A DNA stretch of 64,000 nucleotides from NCBI RefSeq assembly GCF_014696435.1, contig NZ_JACJQG010000009.1, positions 62,001 to 126,000 on the forward strand, in the 5' to 3' direction. This DNA comes from Calothrix anomala FACHB-343. GTDB lineage: Bacteria; Cyanobacteriota; Cyanobacteriia; Cyanobacteriales; Nostocaceae. The notes beneath the pieces were generated by a model that made no database searches, was not told the DNA's origin, and was given only the letters and a program-made list of their open reading frames with translations. Positions 1-9,900 of this stretch are shown here, in pieces (positions within the stretch are counted from its first letter, which is position 1; each line of letters begins with the position of its first letter). A program made the position numbers and the translations under genes.

Positions 1-1
1 T

Positions 2-613
2 ACAAAAGTAACTATTTTGCGATTATTTCAAGAATGGACTCAGCGTAGTAGCCAACAAGTATTAGCAGCGCGATCGCAATTTAGTTTCGGGATAGACGCA
101 TTAGGTGCGACAATCAATCAAGATGCGCCAGATGGTCAATTTTTTACCTGGCGAGGACAGGCGCAATGGGTAAGGTTATTAGCACCAGAAACTTTATTTT
201 TATTGCGTACAGATTTACAAATAGCTGATAAGCCTCTCTTAGCTTCTGAACAAATTGGCTTAGGAGCACAAGCAACAGTTAGAGGTTATCGTCAAGACCA
301 AATATTAGCAGATAATGGCTTTTTAGCAACGGCAGAATTCCGTTATCCAGTATTACGAGTTCCTCAAGTTAATGGTTTATTACAAATTACTCCATTTCTA
401 GATTTTGGCACAGCTTGGAATATTTCTCAACCGGGGAGAAATAACCTTAATCCCGATACTCTAGCTTCTACAGGAATCGGACTTTTATGGCAACAAAATA
501 ATTTAACAGCGCGTTTTGATTGGGGTATTCCTTTAGGTATTGATATTTCTAATAAAAATACTTGGCAGGAAAATGGACTCTATTTTTCTGTGGTTTATAC
601 ACAGGCTTTTTAG
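2..613 (+). CDS. ShlB/FhaC/HecB-type two-partner secretion transporter, C-terminal fragment
   Basis: The frame is open from the window edge, so the gene starts upstream and only about 203 C-terminal residues are present. The sequence reads as the end of an Omp85-like outer-membrane beta-barrel: alternating hydrophobic/polar strands, the motif GLGAQATVRGYRQDQILADNG (VRGY is the conserved ShlB/FhaC signature), FLDFGTAW, and a terminal strand ending in aromatic Phe (VVYTQAF). Proteins of this family export a large filamentous-haemagglutinin-like partner (TpsA) across the outer membrane. The partner is not in the window. A CHAT protein gene follows 47 bp downstream, a plausible co-expressed gene. 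Confidence 0.88.
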   Translation, partial: TKVTILRLFQEWTQRSSQQVLAARSQFSFGIDALGATINQDAPDGQFFTWRGQAQWVRLLAPETLFLLRTDLQIADKPLLASEQIGLGAQATVRGYRQDQILADNGFLATAEFRYPVLRVPQVNGLLQITPFLDFGTAWNISQPGRNNLNPDTLASTGIGLLWQQNNLTARFDWGIPLGIDISNKNTWQENGLYFSVVYTQAF

Positions 614-653
614 TCAATAGTCAACATTCAACAGTCAACAGTCAACAGTCAAC
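612..653. repeat. heptamer STRR repeat (GTCAACA units)
   Basis: Short tandem copies of AGTCAACA-like heptamers fill the gap between the transporter stop and the CHAT gene. This belongs to the STRR class common in Nostocales. It also argues against a CHAT start upstream of 661, since such a start would translate the repeat. Confidence 0.8.
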
Positions 654-660
654 AATATTT

Positions 661-3393
661 ATGTCTCTCATTTTACTTTTAAGTAGTTTATTTATCAATT
701 CATCGCCTAATCTGACTCAACAAATTTCACCTCTAGTTGCAGTGATTAACAATCAAGTTTCAGAGGAACGAGTTAGCAAGGGTAAAGATGTATTAGATAA
801 AGCTGTAATATCATACCAACAAGAACAATATGCACCAGCTTTGAAGATGTTTCAACAGGCTGATGTAGCATTTCAATTATCGGGAGATAAACTTAACCAA
901 GTATTAACATTAAATTACCTCTCTTTAACTTATCAACAGTTAGGACAGTTAGCTGATGCGCAACAGGCGACTGACGAAAGTTTACAACTATTAAAGAATA
1001 AATCTGATAGCAAAGATTATTTATCAATTCTTGCTCAAACGCTAAATACTCAAGGTCAATTACAATTAGCAAAGGGGGAAACCGAAAAAGCTTTAACTAG
1101 TTGGCAAGAAGCAAGTAATACTTATAGTAAAATTGGCGATGAAATCGGCAAGCTTGGCAGTAAAATTAACCAGGCGCAAGCATTACAAACATTAGGACTT
1201 TACCGTCGCGCTAATAATACCTTAGAAGAAATTAAACTAATTTTAGATAAACAAGCAGACTCTGTTTTAAAAGTAACTGGCTTGCTGAGTCTGGGCAATA
1301 CTTTACGTGTGGTAGGACATGCTGATAAATCTCGGAATATTTTAACAGAAAGTTGCCAAATTCAAGCAAAATTATTGAAATTAGAAACAGTTTGTAATTC
1401 TACATTATCAGCAAGTTTAAACAATACTAATACAGGAAAACCAAACCCCCAACAAGAAAAACTGGCAGAAATTTTATTAAGTTTAGGAAACACGGCGCAA
1501 GCACAGCAAGATATTGAAGCGGCTATTCGGTTTTATGAACGTTCTTTAACTATTTCTCAAAAGCAAACTACACAATTACAAGCAAATTTAAATCAATTAC
1601 GATTGTTAATTCAATCTGGTGAAGATAAGTTTTTGTTGACGCAAGGTTTACCCCAGAAAATTATCTCGCAAATTGCTAATTTATCAACCAAAATAGAAAG
1701 TTTACCCGCAAGTCGCAGTAATATTTATGCGCGGATTAATTTTGCCCAAATGCTGCTAAAGTTAGGCAAAACAGGATTATTAACTAAAGATGTAATTGCC
1801 CAAAATAATTGTAAATCTGCTGATTCTTTGTGTAATGCTGCTAAGATTGTGGCTACAGGTTTTCAGCAAGCGAAAACTTTAGCAGATGTGCGATCGCAAG
1901 CTTACGCTTTAGGTACATTAGGTAGTTTATACGAATACACTCAGCAATGGACGGAAGCGCGAACTTTGACGCAGCAAGCGCTAAAATTAGCAGAAGGGAT
2001 TCAAGCTAGAGATATTGCTTACCGTTGGCAATGGCAATTAGGACGGATTCTTAGTGCTACAGGTAATCCTGAAGAAAATCAACCAGGTGCCATTGCTGCT
2101 TACGATCGCGCAGTCAAGAGTTTAAAATCTATACGTCGTGATTTAGTCACAGTCAATCGCGATGCACAATTTTCTTTTCGCGATGAGGTAGAACCAGTGT
2201 ATCGCGAGTATGTGAGCTTACTTTTACCAAAAACAGGCGAACCGAGTGCGGAGAATTTAGATAAAGCTAGAAAAGTTATTGAATCTTTACAGTTAGCAGA
2301 ACTCGATAACTTTTTCCGTTCCGCTTGTTTAGACAGTAAACCCGTGGAAATTGATGAAATCGATACACAGAAACAAACTGCGGTAATTTACCCGGTACTG
2401 TTGAGCGATCGCTTATCGATTATTCTCTCATTACCACACCAGCAAAAAAATAAATCTCTGAAATTACATACAGTTATTCTCGCGAAACAAGAATTTCAAG
2501 CACAAGTTAAAAAACTCCAGCAAGAAATATTTCTCAAAAGTCCGCGAGAATTCCTTAAAACCTCAAAGCAAATCTATGAATTGTTAATTCGCCCTATTGA
2601 AGCCGATTTAGAAAATAGTGGTGTGAAAAATATAGTTTTTGTTTTAGATGGTAACTTACAGAGTATCCCAATTTCTGCACTTTACGACCAAGAAAAAAAG
2701 CAATATTTAATTCAAAAATCATACAACATTGCTATCACCCCAGGTTTAGAATTATTACCCCCAAAAGCTGTGAGTCAAAACCGCTTACAAGCATTAATTG
2801 GGGGACTAAGTGAAGCCCGTGATACATTCCCCGCTATCCCTGGTGTTAAAAATGAACTTGAGCAAATCAAAGATATATTAGCAACTAGAGGAAATTTTAT
2901 TAATGAAAATTTCACCCAGCAAAAAATAGAAGATGCAGTGAAGTCATTTCCTGGGGGAATATTACACCTAGCAACACATGGTAAATTTAGTTCTAAAGCT
3001 GAAGAAACTTTTATTTTAACTTGGAACCAAAGGTTAAATGTCAATGATTTTAGTTCGGTACTTAAAACTCGTGAATCCAAGCAACAAGCGGCTATAGATT
3101 TACTAGTTCTCAGTGCTTGCGAAACAGCCGCCGGCGATAGCCGCGCAGCTTTAGGAATAGCTGGAATTGCTGTACAATCGGGGGCGCGCAGCACATTGGC
3201 GACGCTTTGGACTGTTAACGATGAAGCTACTTCGGCGTTGATGATTGAGTTTTATAAACAGATAGCGCAAAACCAAAAAAAAGCTGAAGCTTTGCGAAAT
3301 GCGCAACTTCTTCTGCTATCAGGAAAATTAAATCCTGTATTTAAACATCCCTATTACTGGGCACCTTTTGTATTAGTCGGTAACTGGCAATAA
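661..3393 (+). CDS. TPR-repeat CHAT domain protein (caspase-like)
   Basis: About 910 residues. The open frame extends back to 562, but that part overlaps the transporter gene and the heptamer repeat, so ATG 661 is preferred; it gives a hydrophobic N-terminus (MSLILLLSSLFINSS) that could be a signal peptide. Residues about 45-500 are tetratricopeptide-type helical repeats. The last ~300 residues are a CHAT domain with the caspase/separase-like dyad visible as H773 in LATHG and C820 in LSACET, followed by GARSTLATLW and the closing PYYWAPFVLVGNW. CHAT proteins are predicted clan CD cysteine peptidases or scaffolds. The position directly after a two-partner-secretion barrel suggests an envelope or secretion-linked role; the substrate is unknown. 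Confidence 0.88.
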   Translation: MSLILLLSSLFINSSPNLTQQISPLVAVINNQVSEERVSKGKDVLDKAVISYQQEQYAPALKMFQQADVAFQLSGDKLNQVLTLNYLSLTYQQLGQLADAQQATDESLQLLKNKSDSKDYLSILAQTLNTQGQLQLAKGETEKALTSWQEASNTYSKIGDEIGKLGSKINQAQALQTLGLYRRANNTLEEIKLILDKQADSVLKVTGLLSLGNTLRVVGHADKSRNILTESCQIQAKLLKLETVCNSTLSASLNNTNTGKPNPQQEKLAEILLSLGNTAQAQQDIEAAIRFYERSLTISQKQTTQLQANLNQLRLLIQSGEDKFLLTQGLPQKIISQIANLSTKIESLPASRSNIYARINFAQMLLKLGKTGLLTKDVIAQNNCKSADSLCNAAKIVATGFQQAKTLADVRSQAYALGTLGSLYEYTQQWTEARTLTQQALKLAEGIQARDIAYRWQWQLGRILSATGNPEENQPGAIAAYDRAVKSLKSIRRDLVTVNRDAQFSFRDEVEPVYREYVSLLLPKTGEPSAENLDKARKVIESLQLAELDNFFRSACLDSKPVEIDEIDTQKQTAVIYPVLLSDRLSIILSLPHQQKNKSLKLHTVILAKQEFQAQVKKLQQEIFLKSPREFLKTSKQIYELLIRPIEADLENSGVKNIVFVLDGNLQSIPISALYDQEKKQYLIQKSYNIAITPGLELLPPKAVSQNRLQALIGGLSEARDTFPAIPGVKNELEQIKDILATRGNFINENFTQQKIEDAVKSFPGGILHLATHGKFSSKAEETFILTWNQRLNVNDFSSVLKTRESKQQAAIDLLVLSACETAAGDSRAALGIAGIAVQSGARSTLATLWTVNDEATSALMIEFYKQIAQNQKKAEALRNAQLLLLSGKLNPVFKHPYYWAPFVLVGNWQ

Positions 3394-3868
3394 AGTGGTT
3401 ATTTAGCCATCTTAAATGATTGACAAAATATATATGGGTTTGTTAACTGTTAACCGTTGACAGTTAACAGTTAAGGATAATTGTAGGTTGGGTTGAACGA
3501 AGTGAAACCCAACAAACTCCCGAAAATGTTGGGTTTCGTTCCTCAACCCAACCTACACAGTTTCCGTTTTTCTGTTAACAGTTGACAGTCAACGATCAAC
3601 AGCCAAAACCGATATGTTTCGCAACTAAAATAGGATTGCTATAGCAATTCACAATTTACAATTAAAATGTTTGATTGGCGATTGTTTAAAACTCTCACGA
3701 ATGAATAATGATCCCCCTCGACATTTATTTTGAATTGCGCTAACTTAACTTATCTAAATATAGATTTTTTCTATTTGTATCATTATTTAAGTCTCATAGT
3801 CTTAGGACTGGCAATACTGACTATAAAATGTGATACTTGCACAAGCGTGAAAACAGACAACACATTTT
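3394..3868. other. 475-bp intergenic region with repeats
   Basis: It holds a GTTAACAG/GTTGACAG heptamer patch (about 3443-3475 and again 3573-3602) and a strong foldback element listed separately. The AT-rich last 250 bp presumably carries the promoter of the SLH gene; no clear -35/-10 pair or ORF could be assigned. Confidence 0.5.
3483..3556. repeat. foldback element copy 1 (GTAGGTTGGGTTGA termini)
   Basis: A 14-bp perfect inverted repeat (3483-3496 with 3543-3556) encloses a second inverted repeat of 11 bp (3504-3514 with 3527-3537), so the whole 74 bp can fold into one long hairpin. A longer relative with the same termini is at 6554-6683. There is no coding capacity; it resembles a MITE or dispersed palindromic repeat. 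Confidence 0.85.
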
Positions 3869-4657
3869 ATGGTAAATAATCCCCTATTTTCAGACATACA
3901 AAATCATTGGGCAAAAGCCTCTATTTTAGCTGCATCTCAGAGAAATATCTTAAAAGGTTATCCCGATGGAACTTTTCGCCCTAATGCACCAGTGACTCGT
4001 GCGGAGTTTGCAGCAATAATTGTTACAGGTTTACCCAAACAGTCAGTATCTCGTCCCCCGATTACTTTTACTGATGTACCGGCTAGTCATTGGGCAGCTA
4101 AAGCGATCGCTCAAGCATATCAGACAAACTTCCTCTCTGGCTATCCCAACAGTTTATTTAAGCCCAGTGAACAAGTGTTACGGGTGCAAGCCTTCGCAGC
4201 AGTAGCTTCTGGGTTAAAATACCAAGCTACAGCCGATCCAACAAGTATTTTAAAGAAAAATTACGATGATTTGGCGCAAATTCCCAGTTATGCGATAAAT
4301 GCGATCGCAGCTGCAACGGAAAAAGCCATCGTTGTCAACTACCCCGACATCAAACGCTTACAGCCCAATCAAAACATTACCAGAGGCGAAATCGCCGCCT
4401 TAGTTTGTCGAATTTTAGGGTTGCAGACTGTACCGTACAATTACATTCCTGGTATAGAATTATTCGCGATCCCACCAAAATTTGATACAGCCGATGCTTT
4501 TACAGCAGAATTGGCAAGAGTGCAAATTAATAATCAGTGGGGTTATATCGATAAAACCGGACAATTTGTCATTCCCCCAGAATTTGATGAAGCCCATCCT
4601 TTTGCAGAAGGATTGGCATTAGTTAAAGACAATATTATTAAATCAAGCATCACCTAA
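3869..4657 (+). CDS. SLH-domain protein with one WG repeat; N-terminal part of a possibly split gene
   Basis: 262 residues. Three S-layer homology modules are visible at about 6-55 (FSDIQNHWAKASI ... GYPDGTFRPNAPVTRAEF), 65-120 (FTDVPASHWAAKAI ... GYPNSLFKPSEQVLR) and 130-190 (DDLAQIPSYAINAI ... PNQNITRGEIAALV). A WG repeat follows (WGYIDKTGQFVIPPEFDEAHPFAEGLALVKD). No signal peptide is visible. The frame ends at TAA 4655-4657; the next gene starts at 4661 in the same frame and also ends in WG repeats. The two are probably halves of one ancestral SLH-WG-hydrolase-WG protein broken by one stop codon, though two coupled genes cannot be excluded. Confidence 0.82.
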   Translation: MVNNPLFSDIQNHWAKASILAASQRNILKGYPDGTFRPNAPVTRAEFAAIIVTGLPKQSVSRPPITFTDVPASHWAAKAIAQAYQTNFLSGYPNSLFKPSEQVLRVQAFAAVASGLKYQATADPTSILKKNYDDLAQIPSYAINAIAAATEKAIVVNYPDIKRLQPNQNITRGEIAALVCRILGLQTVPYNYIPGIELFAIPPKFDTADAFTAELARVQINNQWGYIDKTGQFVIPPEFDEAHPFAEGLALVKDNIIKSSIT

Positions 4658-4660
4658 TTC

Positions 4661-6520
4661 ATGGAAATTCGCGGTATTTGGATTACAACCACAGCTAGCC
4701 AAGTCTTAAATTCTCCACAAAATATTGCTGAGGCGATGAATTTTCTTGCAGACACAGGATTTAACGTTGTATTTCCTGTTGTTTGGAATAATGGCGAAAC
4801 CATTTATCCCAGTAAAGTCATGGGAGAAAATTTTGGCATAGAAATTAATCAGAAATTTAAAGGTAGAGATCCCTTAGCAGAATTAATAGCTGAAGCTAAA
4901 CGAGTTAATATTGCAGTTATTCCTTGGTTTGAATATGGTTTTGCTAGTTCCTATCAAAAACAAAACGATGCTATCCTCACTAAAAAACCAGAATGGGCAG
5001 CGATTGATGCTAATAAAAAACCAGTAGTTAAAAATGGCTTTACTTGGCTAAATGCTTTTGATAGTCAAGTCCAAGAATTTTTATTAAGTTTATTTCTCGA
5101 AGTCGTTAAAAAATATGACATAGCAGGAATTCAAGGAGACGATCGCTTTCCTGCTTTACCCAGTGAAGCCGGTTATGATGATAAAACAATTGCTCGTTAC
5201 AATCAAGAATTTAATCAATCACCACCAGCAAATATCAAAGATCCAACTTGGTTACAATGGCGGGCTGATATTCTTTCTAATTTTTTAACCCGCGTCTACC
5301 GAGAAATTATTAATATTAAACCTGAATTAATTATTTCCCTATCTCCCAGCGTTTATCCTTGGGGTTATGAAAACTATCTCCAAGATTCTCAAGCTTGGGT
5401 TGACTTAGGATTAGTTGATTTAATTCATCCCCAGGTATATTGGAAAGAATTTGACACTTATAAGCGAGATATAGATAGATTTATAGCGAGTAATTTTAGC
5501 AAACAGCAACTACCCCAACTCGTTCCCGGTATATTGTTAAAACAAAGTACCTATCGAATTTCACCAGAATATTTAGTCCAGGCAATTAAGTATAATCGTT
5601 CCGTGGGGCTGCAAGGAGAATTATTATTTTTCTACGAAGGTTTACTAGAAGATAATAAAGCCTTAGCCAAAGTTCTAAAAGCTGAAGTTTACGCAAAACC
5701 GCCTGGTAAATTTGACCCCAAAGAAATCAAAAATAATAGCTTTACTCATAGGCGGATAAATAGTCATTATATTACCAGAAATATCTCCCAAGAAATTATC
5801 CTGAAAGCTCAATTTGATTGGGTAGAACCATTTTCTCAAGGTATCGCTGCCGTCAAAATGGGATATAAATACGCTTATATTGATAAAATTGGTAAATTGC
5901 TCACTCGCTTTGACTATGATGTAGCTGAACCATGTAGAGAAGGACTAGCACTAGTAAAATTTAAAAATCTATATGGCTATATCGATGTAACTGGTAATCT
6001 GAAAATTAAGCAACAATTTAATGGTGCAAAATCATTCTCTGAAGGTTTAGCTGCTGTCAAAAAAGGCGATAAGTGGGGATATATTGGGCAAGGATATATT
6101 GGGAATAATGTGCCATTAGTAATTCCTACAAACTTTGATGATGCTAAATCTTTTTCTGAAGGATTAGCTGCTGTCAAAATTGCTGATAAATGGGGATATA
6201 TTGATAAACAGGGTAATGGAATCATTCAATTCAATTTTGATGATGCTAGCAATTTTTCAGCAGGTATAGCATTAGTCAAATTCCGAGATAAATTAGGTTA
6301 TATAGATAAAAATGGCAATTACCTGATTCAACCCCAGTTTGATGATGCTGATATTTTTTCAGAAGGTTTAGCCCCTGCGAAATTAGGCAATAAATGGGGA
6401 TATATTAATCAGTATGCTGAATTTACCATTCCCCCAAATTTTGATAATGCTAAACCTTTTGTTGATGGTATGGCATTAGTTAATGTTGGGGATAAATGGG
6501 GATATATTCGTAAATGTTAA
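4661..6520 (+). CDS. GHL10-type (DUF187-like) glycoside hydrolase with WG repeats
   Basis: 619 residues. Residues 1 to about 350 match the family-10-like hydrolase group: MEIRGIWITT, ADTGFNVVFPVVWNNGETIYPS, AVIPWFEYGF, GIQGDDRFPALPSEAGYD, SPSVYPWGY, DLIHPQVYW. Residues about 390-619 are six or seven WG repeats of the form KWGYIDKxGxxxIxxxFDDAxxFSEGLAxVK. The family is linked to carbohydrate, possibly peptidoglycan, cleavage. There is no signal peptide and no Shine-Dalgarno-like sequence before ATG 4661, which fits this being the downstream half of a gene interrupted by the stop at 4655-4657. Confidence 0.85.
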   Translation: MEIRGIWITTTASQVLNSPQNIAEAMNFLADTGFNVVFPVVWNNGETIYPSKVMGENFGIEINQKFKGRDPLAELIAEAKRVNIAVIPWFEYGFASSYQKQNDAILTKKPEWAAIDANKKPVVKNGFTWLNAFDSQVQEFLLSLFLEVVKKYDIAGIQGDDRFPALPSEAGYDDKTIARYNQEFNQSPPANIKDPTWLQWRADILSNFLTRVYREIINIKPELIISLSPSVYPWGYENYLQDSQAWVDLGLVDLIHPQVYWKEFDTYKRDIDRFIASNFSKQQLPQLVPGILLKQSTYRISPEYLVQAIKYNRSVGLQGELLFFYEGLLEDNKALAKVLKAEVYAKPPGKFDPKEIKNNSFTHRRINSHYITRNISQEIILKAQFDWVEPFSQGIAAVKMGYKYAYIDKIGKLLTRFDYDVAEPCREGLALVKFKNLYGYIDVTGNLKIKQQFNGAKSFSEGLAAVKKGDKWGYIGQGYIGNNVPLVIPTNFDDAKSFSEGLAAVKIADKWGYIDKQGNGIIQFNFDDASNFSAGIALVKFRDKLGYIDKNGNYLIQPQFDDADIFSEGLAPAKLGNKWGYINQYAEFTIPPNFDNAKPFVDGMALVNVGDKWGYIRKC

Positions 6521-6937
6521 GGGTAAGATTATTTGAGCCACTGCGAGAAAATCGTAGGTTGGGTTGAGGCTTTGCGAAACCCAACAAAGCCCCCAAATGT
6601 TAGGTTACCGTTCATAGTAATCTGTACAAAGCTACCCAAAGAAGCGACGTAAATGTTGGGTTTCGTTCCTCAACCCAACCTACGCAGGTTAAAGTTTTTG
6701 GGCTTAACAGCGCAATATTAGAGGTAATATCCCTCACTTATCCCGAAATTCCGCCCTCACCCTCAAGGGTGGGGCTAACCGAACAAAGCCTGCCTACGCA
6801 GGCTAATAAACTTGATAAAGAGGTAAATAACGGGAATTTGGCATAACTACATTTATGTTTAAAGTTTCTGTAAACTTGCATAACCTCATACCACTGAGAA
6901 ATATATTGATTTGTAGCCAAAATCAGTATAAATTTTC
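6521..6937. other. 417-bp intergenic region, mostly repeat
   Basis: The first 160 bp hold the second foldback element. The remainder, up to the CHAT gene at 6938, has no convincing ORF; a reverse-strand open frame of 60 codons at 6738-6920 has no recognisable features. The promoter of the downstream gene presumably lies here. Confidence 0.5.
6554..6683. repeat. foldback element copy 2 (GTAGGTTGGGTTGA termini)
   Basis: The termini (6554-6567 and 6670-6683) are identical to those of the element at 3483-3556. The inner arm GAAACCCAACA and its partner TGTTGGGTTTC are also kept, but about 55 bp of extra sequence sits in the loop. Same orientation as copy 1. Confidence 0.85.
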
Positions 6938-9900
6938 ATGAAAAAGCATAAACAACTTCCCGCGTTAGCTTCTCGCGCTGCGGCTTTATTTTTCGCCCTG
7001 CTTTTATTATCCGAGTCAACAGCCGCTAGTTTGGGGAGTCATGGGGTAAAAATTGCCCAGCAACCAGCGTCTACGCCGTCAGTTCCCTTGAATGCAGAAC
7101 AACAAAAGTTATACCAACAGGGTGTAAAGCTAGTTGGAGAAGCAGAGGAGTTAAAGAAGAAGGGGACTAAAGAAGGATATCAACAGGCGATAAATAAATA
7201 TCAGCAAGCTTTAAAAATTGTTCAGGAATTAAGATTACGTGCAGAAGAAGCTGAGATAACCCTAGCAATTGGTTTAATTTATTCTATTTTCTCAGAGAAT
7301 TTAGAAGCCCTAAAGTATTTCAATGAATCTCTCAAGATTTCCCGTGAATTAAAACTTCCTATAATTGAAGCATCAGCACTAACTGTTATAGCTCAATCTT
7401 ATACCCGAACTGGTAAACCTCGCGAAGCACTCACTTATTTAAAACAAGCAGAGTCTATTTTTCGTAAAGAAAAAAGATTGGATGCTGTCGCCTCAGTTTT
7501 ATTATCTATGGCAGCCGTATACACTGGGTTAGGTGAAATACCTCAAACTCTTGAACCGCTAAATCAAGCGTTAATAATTTATCGTGATGTATTAAAAGAT
7601 TTACCAAAACAAGCTACAGTTTTGAAGCAGATTGGCTACAGTCATTCCCAAATGGGTGAACCTCAAAAAGCTTTGAAATACTATGAAAAAGCTCTAGAAA
7701 TTCAGCAAAAAAGCCAAGATTTATTACCCGCCCAAGCAGAAACATTGAGATATATTGGCTCTTTATATCATCAATTAGGTAAATCAGAAGAAGGTCTTAA
7801 TTATTTAAATCAAGCTAGAAAGATTCAACAAGACAAAGGTTTATTAATTGCAGAAGGTTTAACCATTCAAGCTATTGCTGATATTTATACATCACAAGGA
7901 GATTATCAAAAATCAATAGAACATCACAAACAGGCAACAATTCTCTTTCAAAAAGGAGGTAATGCAACTTTAGCATCCTTAAGCCTTCAACGTATTATCA
8001 GTATATACAAGAATTATATTGGCGATGCTCAAAAAGCATTAGAATTCATAGATGAAGCTCTCAAACTTGATAAGAAGGTTACGGGAGACATAGAAAGATA
8101 TGCCGTTACTCTTAACCAAAAAGCTGATATTTATACATCGCAGGGAGAGTATCAGCAGGCTTTAGAAATTTATAACGAAGCATTAGACATTGCAACAGCC
8201 ACAAAAAATAAAAATATAGAAGCTCGTACTCTTAGCAATCTGGCATCTCTTTACGAGCTATTAGGCGACTACGATTTAAGTAGTAAAAATTATAAACAGG
8301 CACTACAGATATATCGACAAATACCAGATAAGCCATTTGAGCTTATGCTTCTTCCTTTAATTGGTAACTTATATATGACAAAGGAAGAATATCCCGAAGC
8401 TATAAAATATTACAATCAGATTTTATCATTATCACGAGAACAAAATAATTCTACATTTGAAATCACAGGATTGATGGGGCTAGCAAGAGTTTACGAGTTA
8501 CAGAAAGATTTTCCCAAAGCTTTAAAAAATGCTGAAGCTATGTTAGCTTTATCCAAAAAAAATGGATATAAATATTCAGAAGCAGGCGCTCTCAGCTTAA
8601 TTGGTATTATTAACCGAACAAAAGGTGATTACCAACAATCATTAACTAATCACCAAAAAGTTTTATCACAGTACCGTCTGTTGGGAGTGCGTAAATTAGA
8701 AGCTCAAACTCTCAACAATATTAGCCTAACTTACGGATTATCAAAACAATATCAGCAGGCGATAAATACACTCAATGAAGAATTGAAAATACGGCGTGAG
8801 TTAAAAGATAAAACAGGCGAAGCAGATGCACTTTACCTAATCGCCATCAACCAACGCAAACTAGGAAACCTCAACGCCGCACTTACCAACATCGAAGCAG
8901 CAATCCAAATCATCGAAAATATCCGCAGTAACGTCAAAAACTCAGACTTACGTACTTCCTACTTCGCCACAGTCCAAAGTTACTATAAATTCAAAATCAA
9001 CTTATTGATGGAACTGCACAAAAAAGACCCATCAAAAGGATACAATGCCCAAGCCATTGAAACAAGCGAAGCATCTCGCGCCAGAGGACTTGTAGAACTA
9101 TTAACCGAAGCCCGCGCCAATATCCGCAAAGGTGCAAACCCCGAACTTTTAGCCGAAGAACGCCGCATACAAGCTTTAATTGATGGTAAAGAAAAAGTCC
9201 GCTTTGAAATAGTTAACAGCGACAAAATTAACAACCCAATATTTAAAGCCAACGCCGAGAAATTACAAACAGAAATTGATGAACTCCTCAGTCAACAAAA
9301 AGAATTAGAAACCAAAATCCGCCAAACTAGCCCACAATACGCTAACCTCAAATACCCCCAACCCCTAACTTTAGCCCAAATTCAGCAACAACTCGATAAA
9401 GATACCCTACTATTACAATATTCCTTAGGTGCTGAACGCAGTTTTTTATGGGTAGTTTCTCCCAATTCCCTCGATACTTACGAACTTCCCAAAAAACAAG
9501 AAATAGAAAAAAGCGCCATTAATTTATTTTGTTTAATTAGCCAAAATACCTCTAAACCACCATCTGTAACTAACAAAGAAAATCCCTGCGCTAACATCAA
9601 AACTCAGCAAATAGATAGCGCCGCTAAAGAACTAAGTCAACTAATTCTCGCACCTGTTAAAGATAAATTAGGCACAAAACGCTTAGTAATTGTCGCTGAT
9701 GGTGCTTTGCAATATATTCCCTTTTCCGCCTTAGCTAATTTAAATTTTCAACCAAGCTCCACACCACAACAACAAGATAAACCCAAAAATTCCTGTGAAA
9801 CTGATAGAAGTATATTTCGTCCTTGTGCCTCACTTGACGATCAGAGCTTCAATTACCAACCTTTACTAGTAAATCACGAAATTGTCAGCTTACCTTCCGC

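Noticed and set aside
562-660. Upstream start for the first CHAT protein
   Set aside because: The extra 33 codons overlap the transporter gene and the heptamer repeat; ATG 661 gives a signal-like N-terminus.
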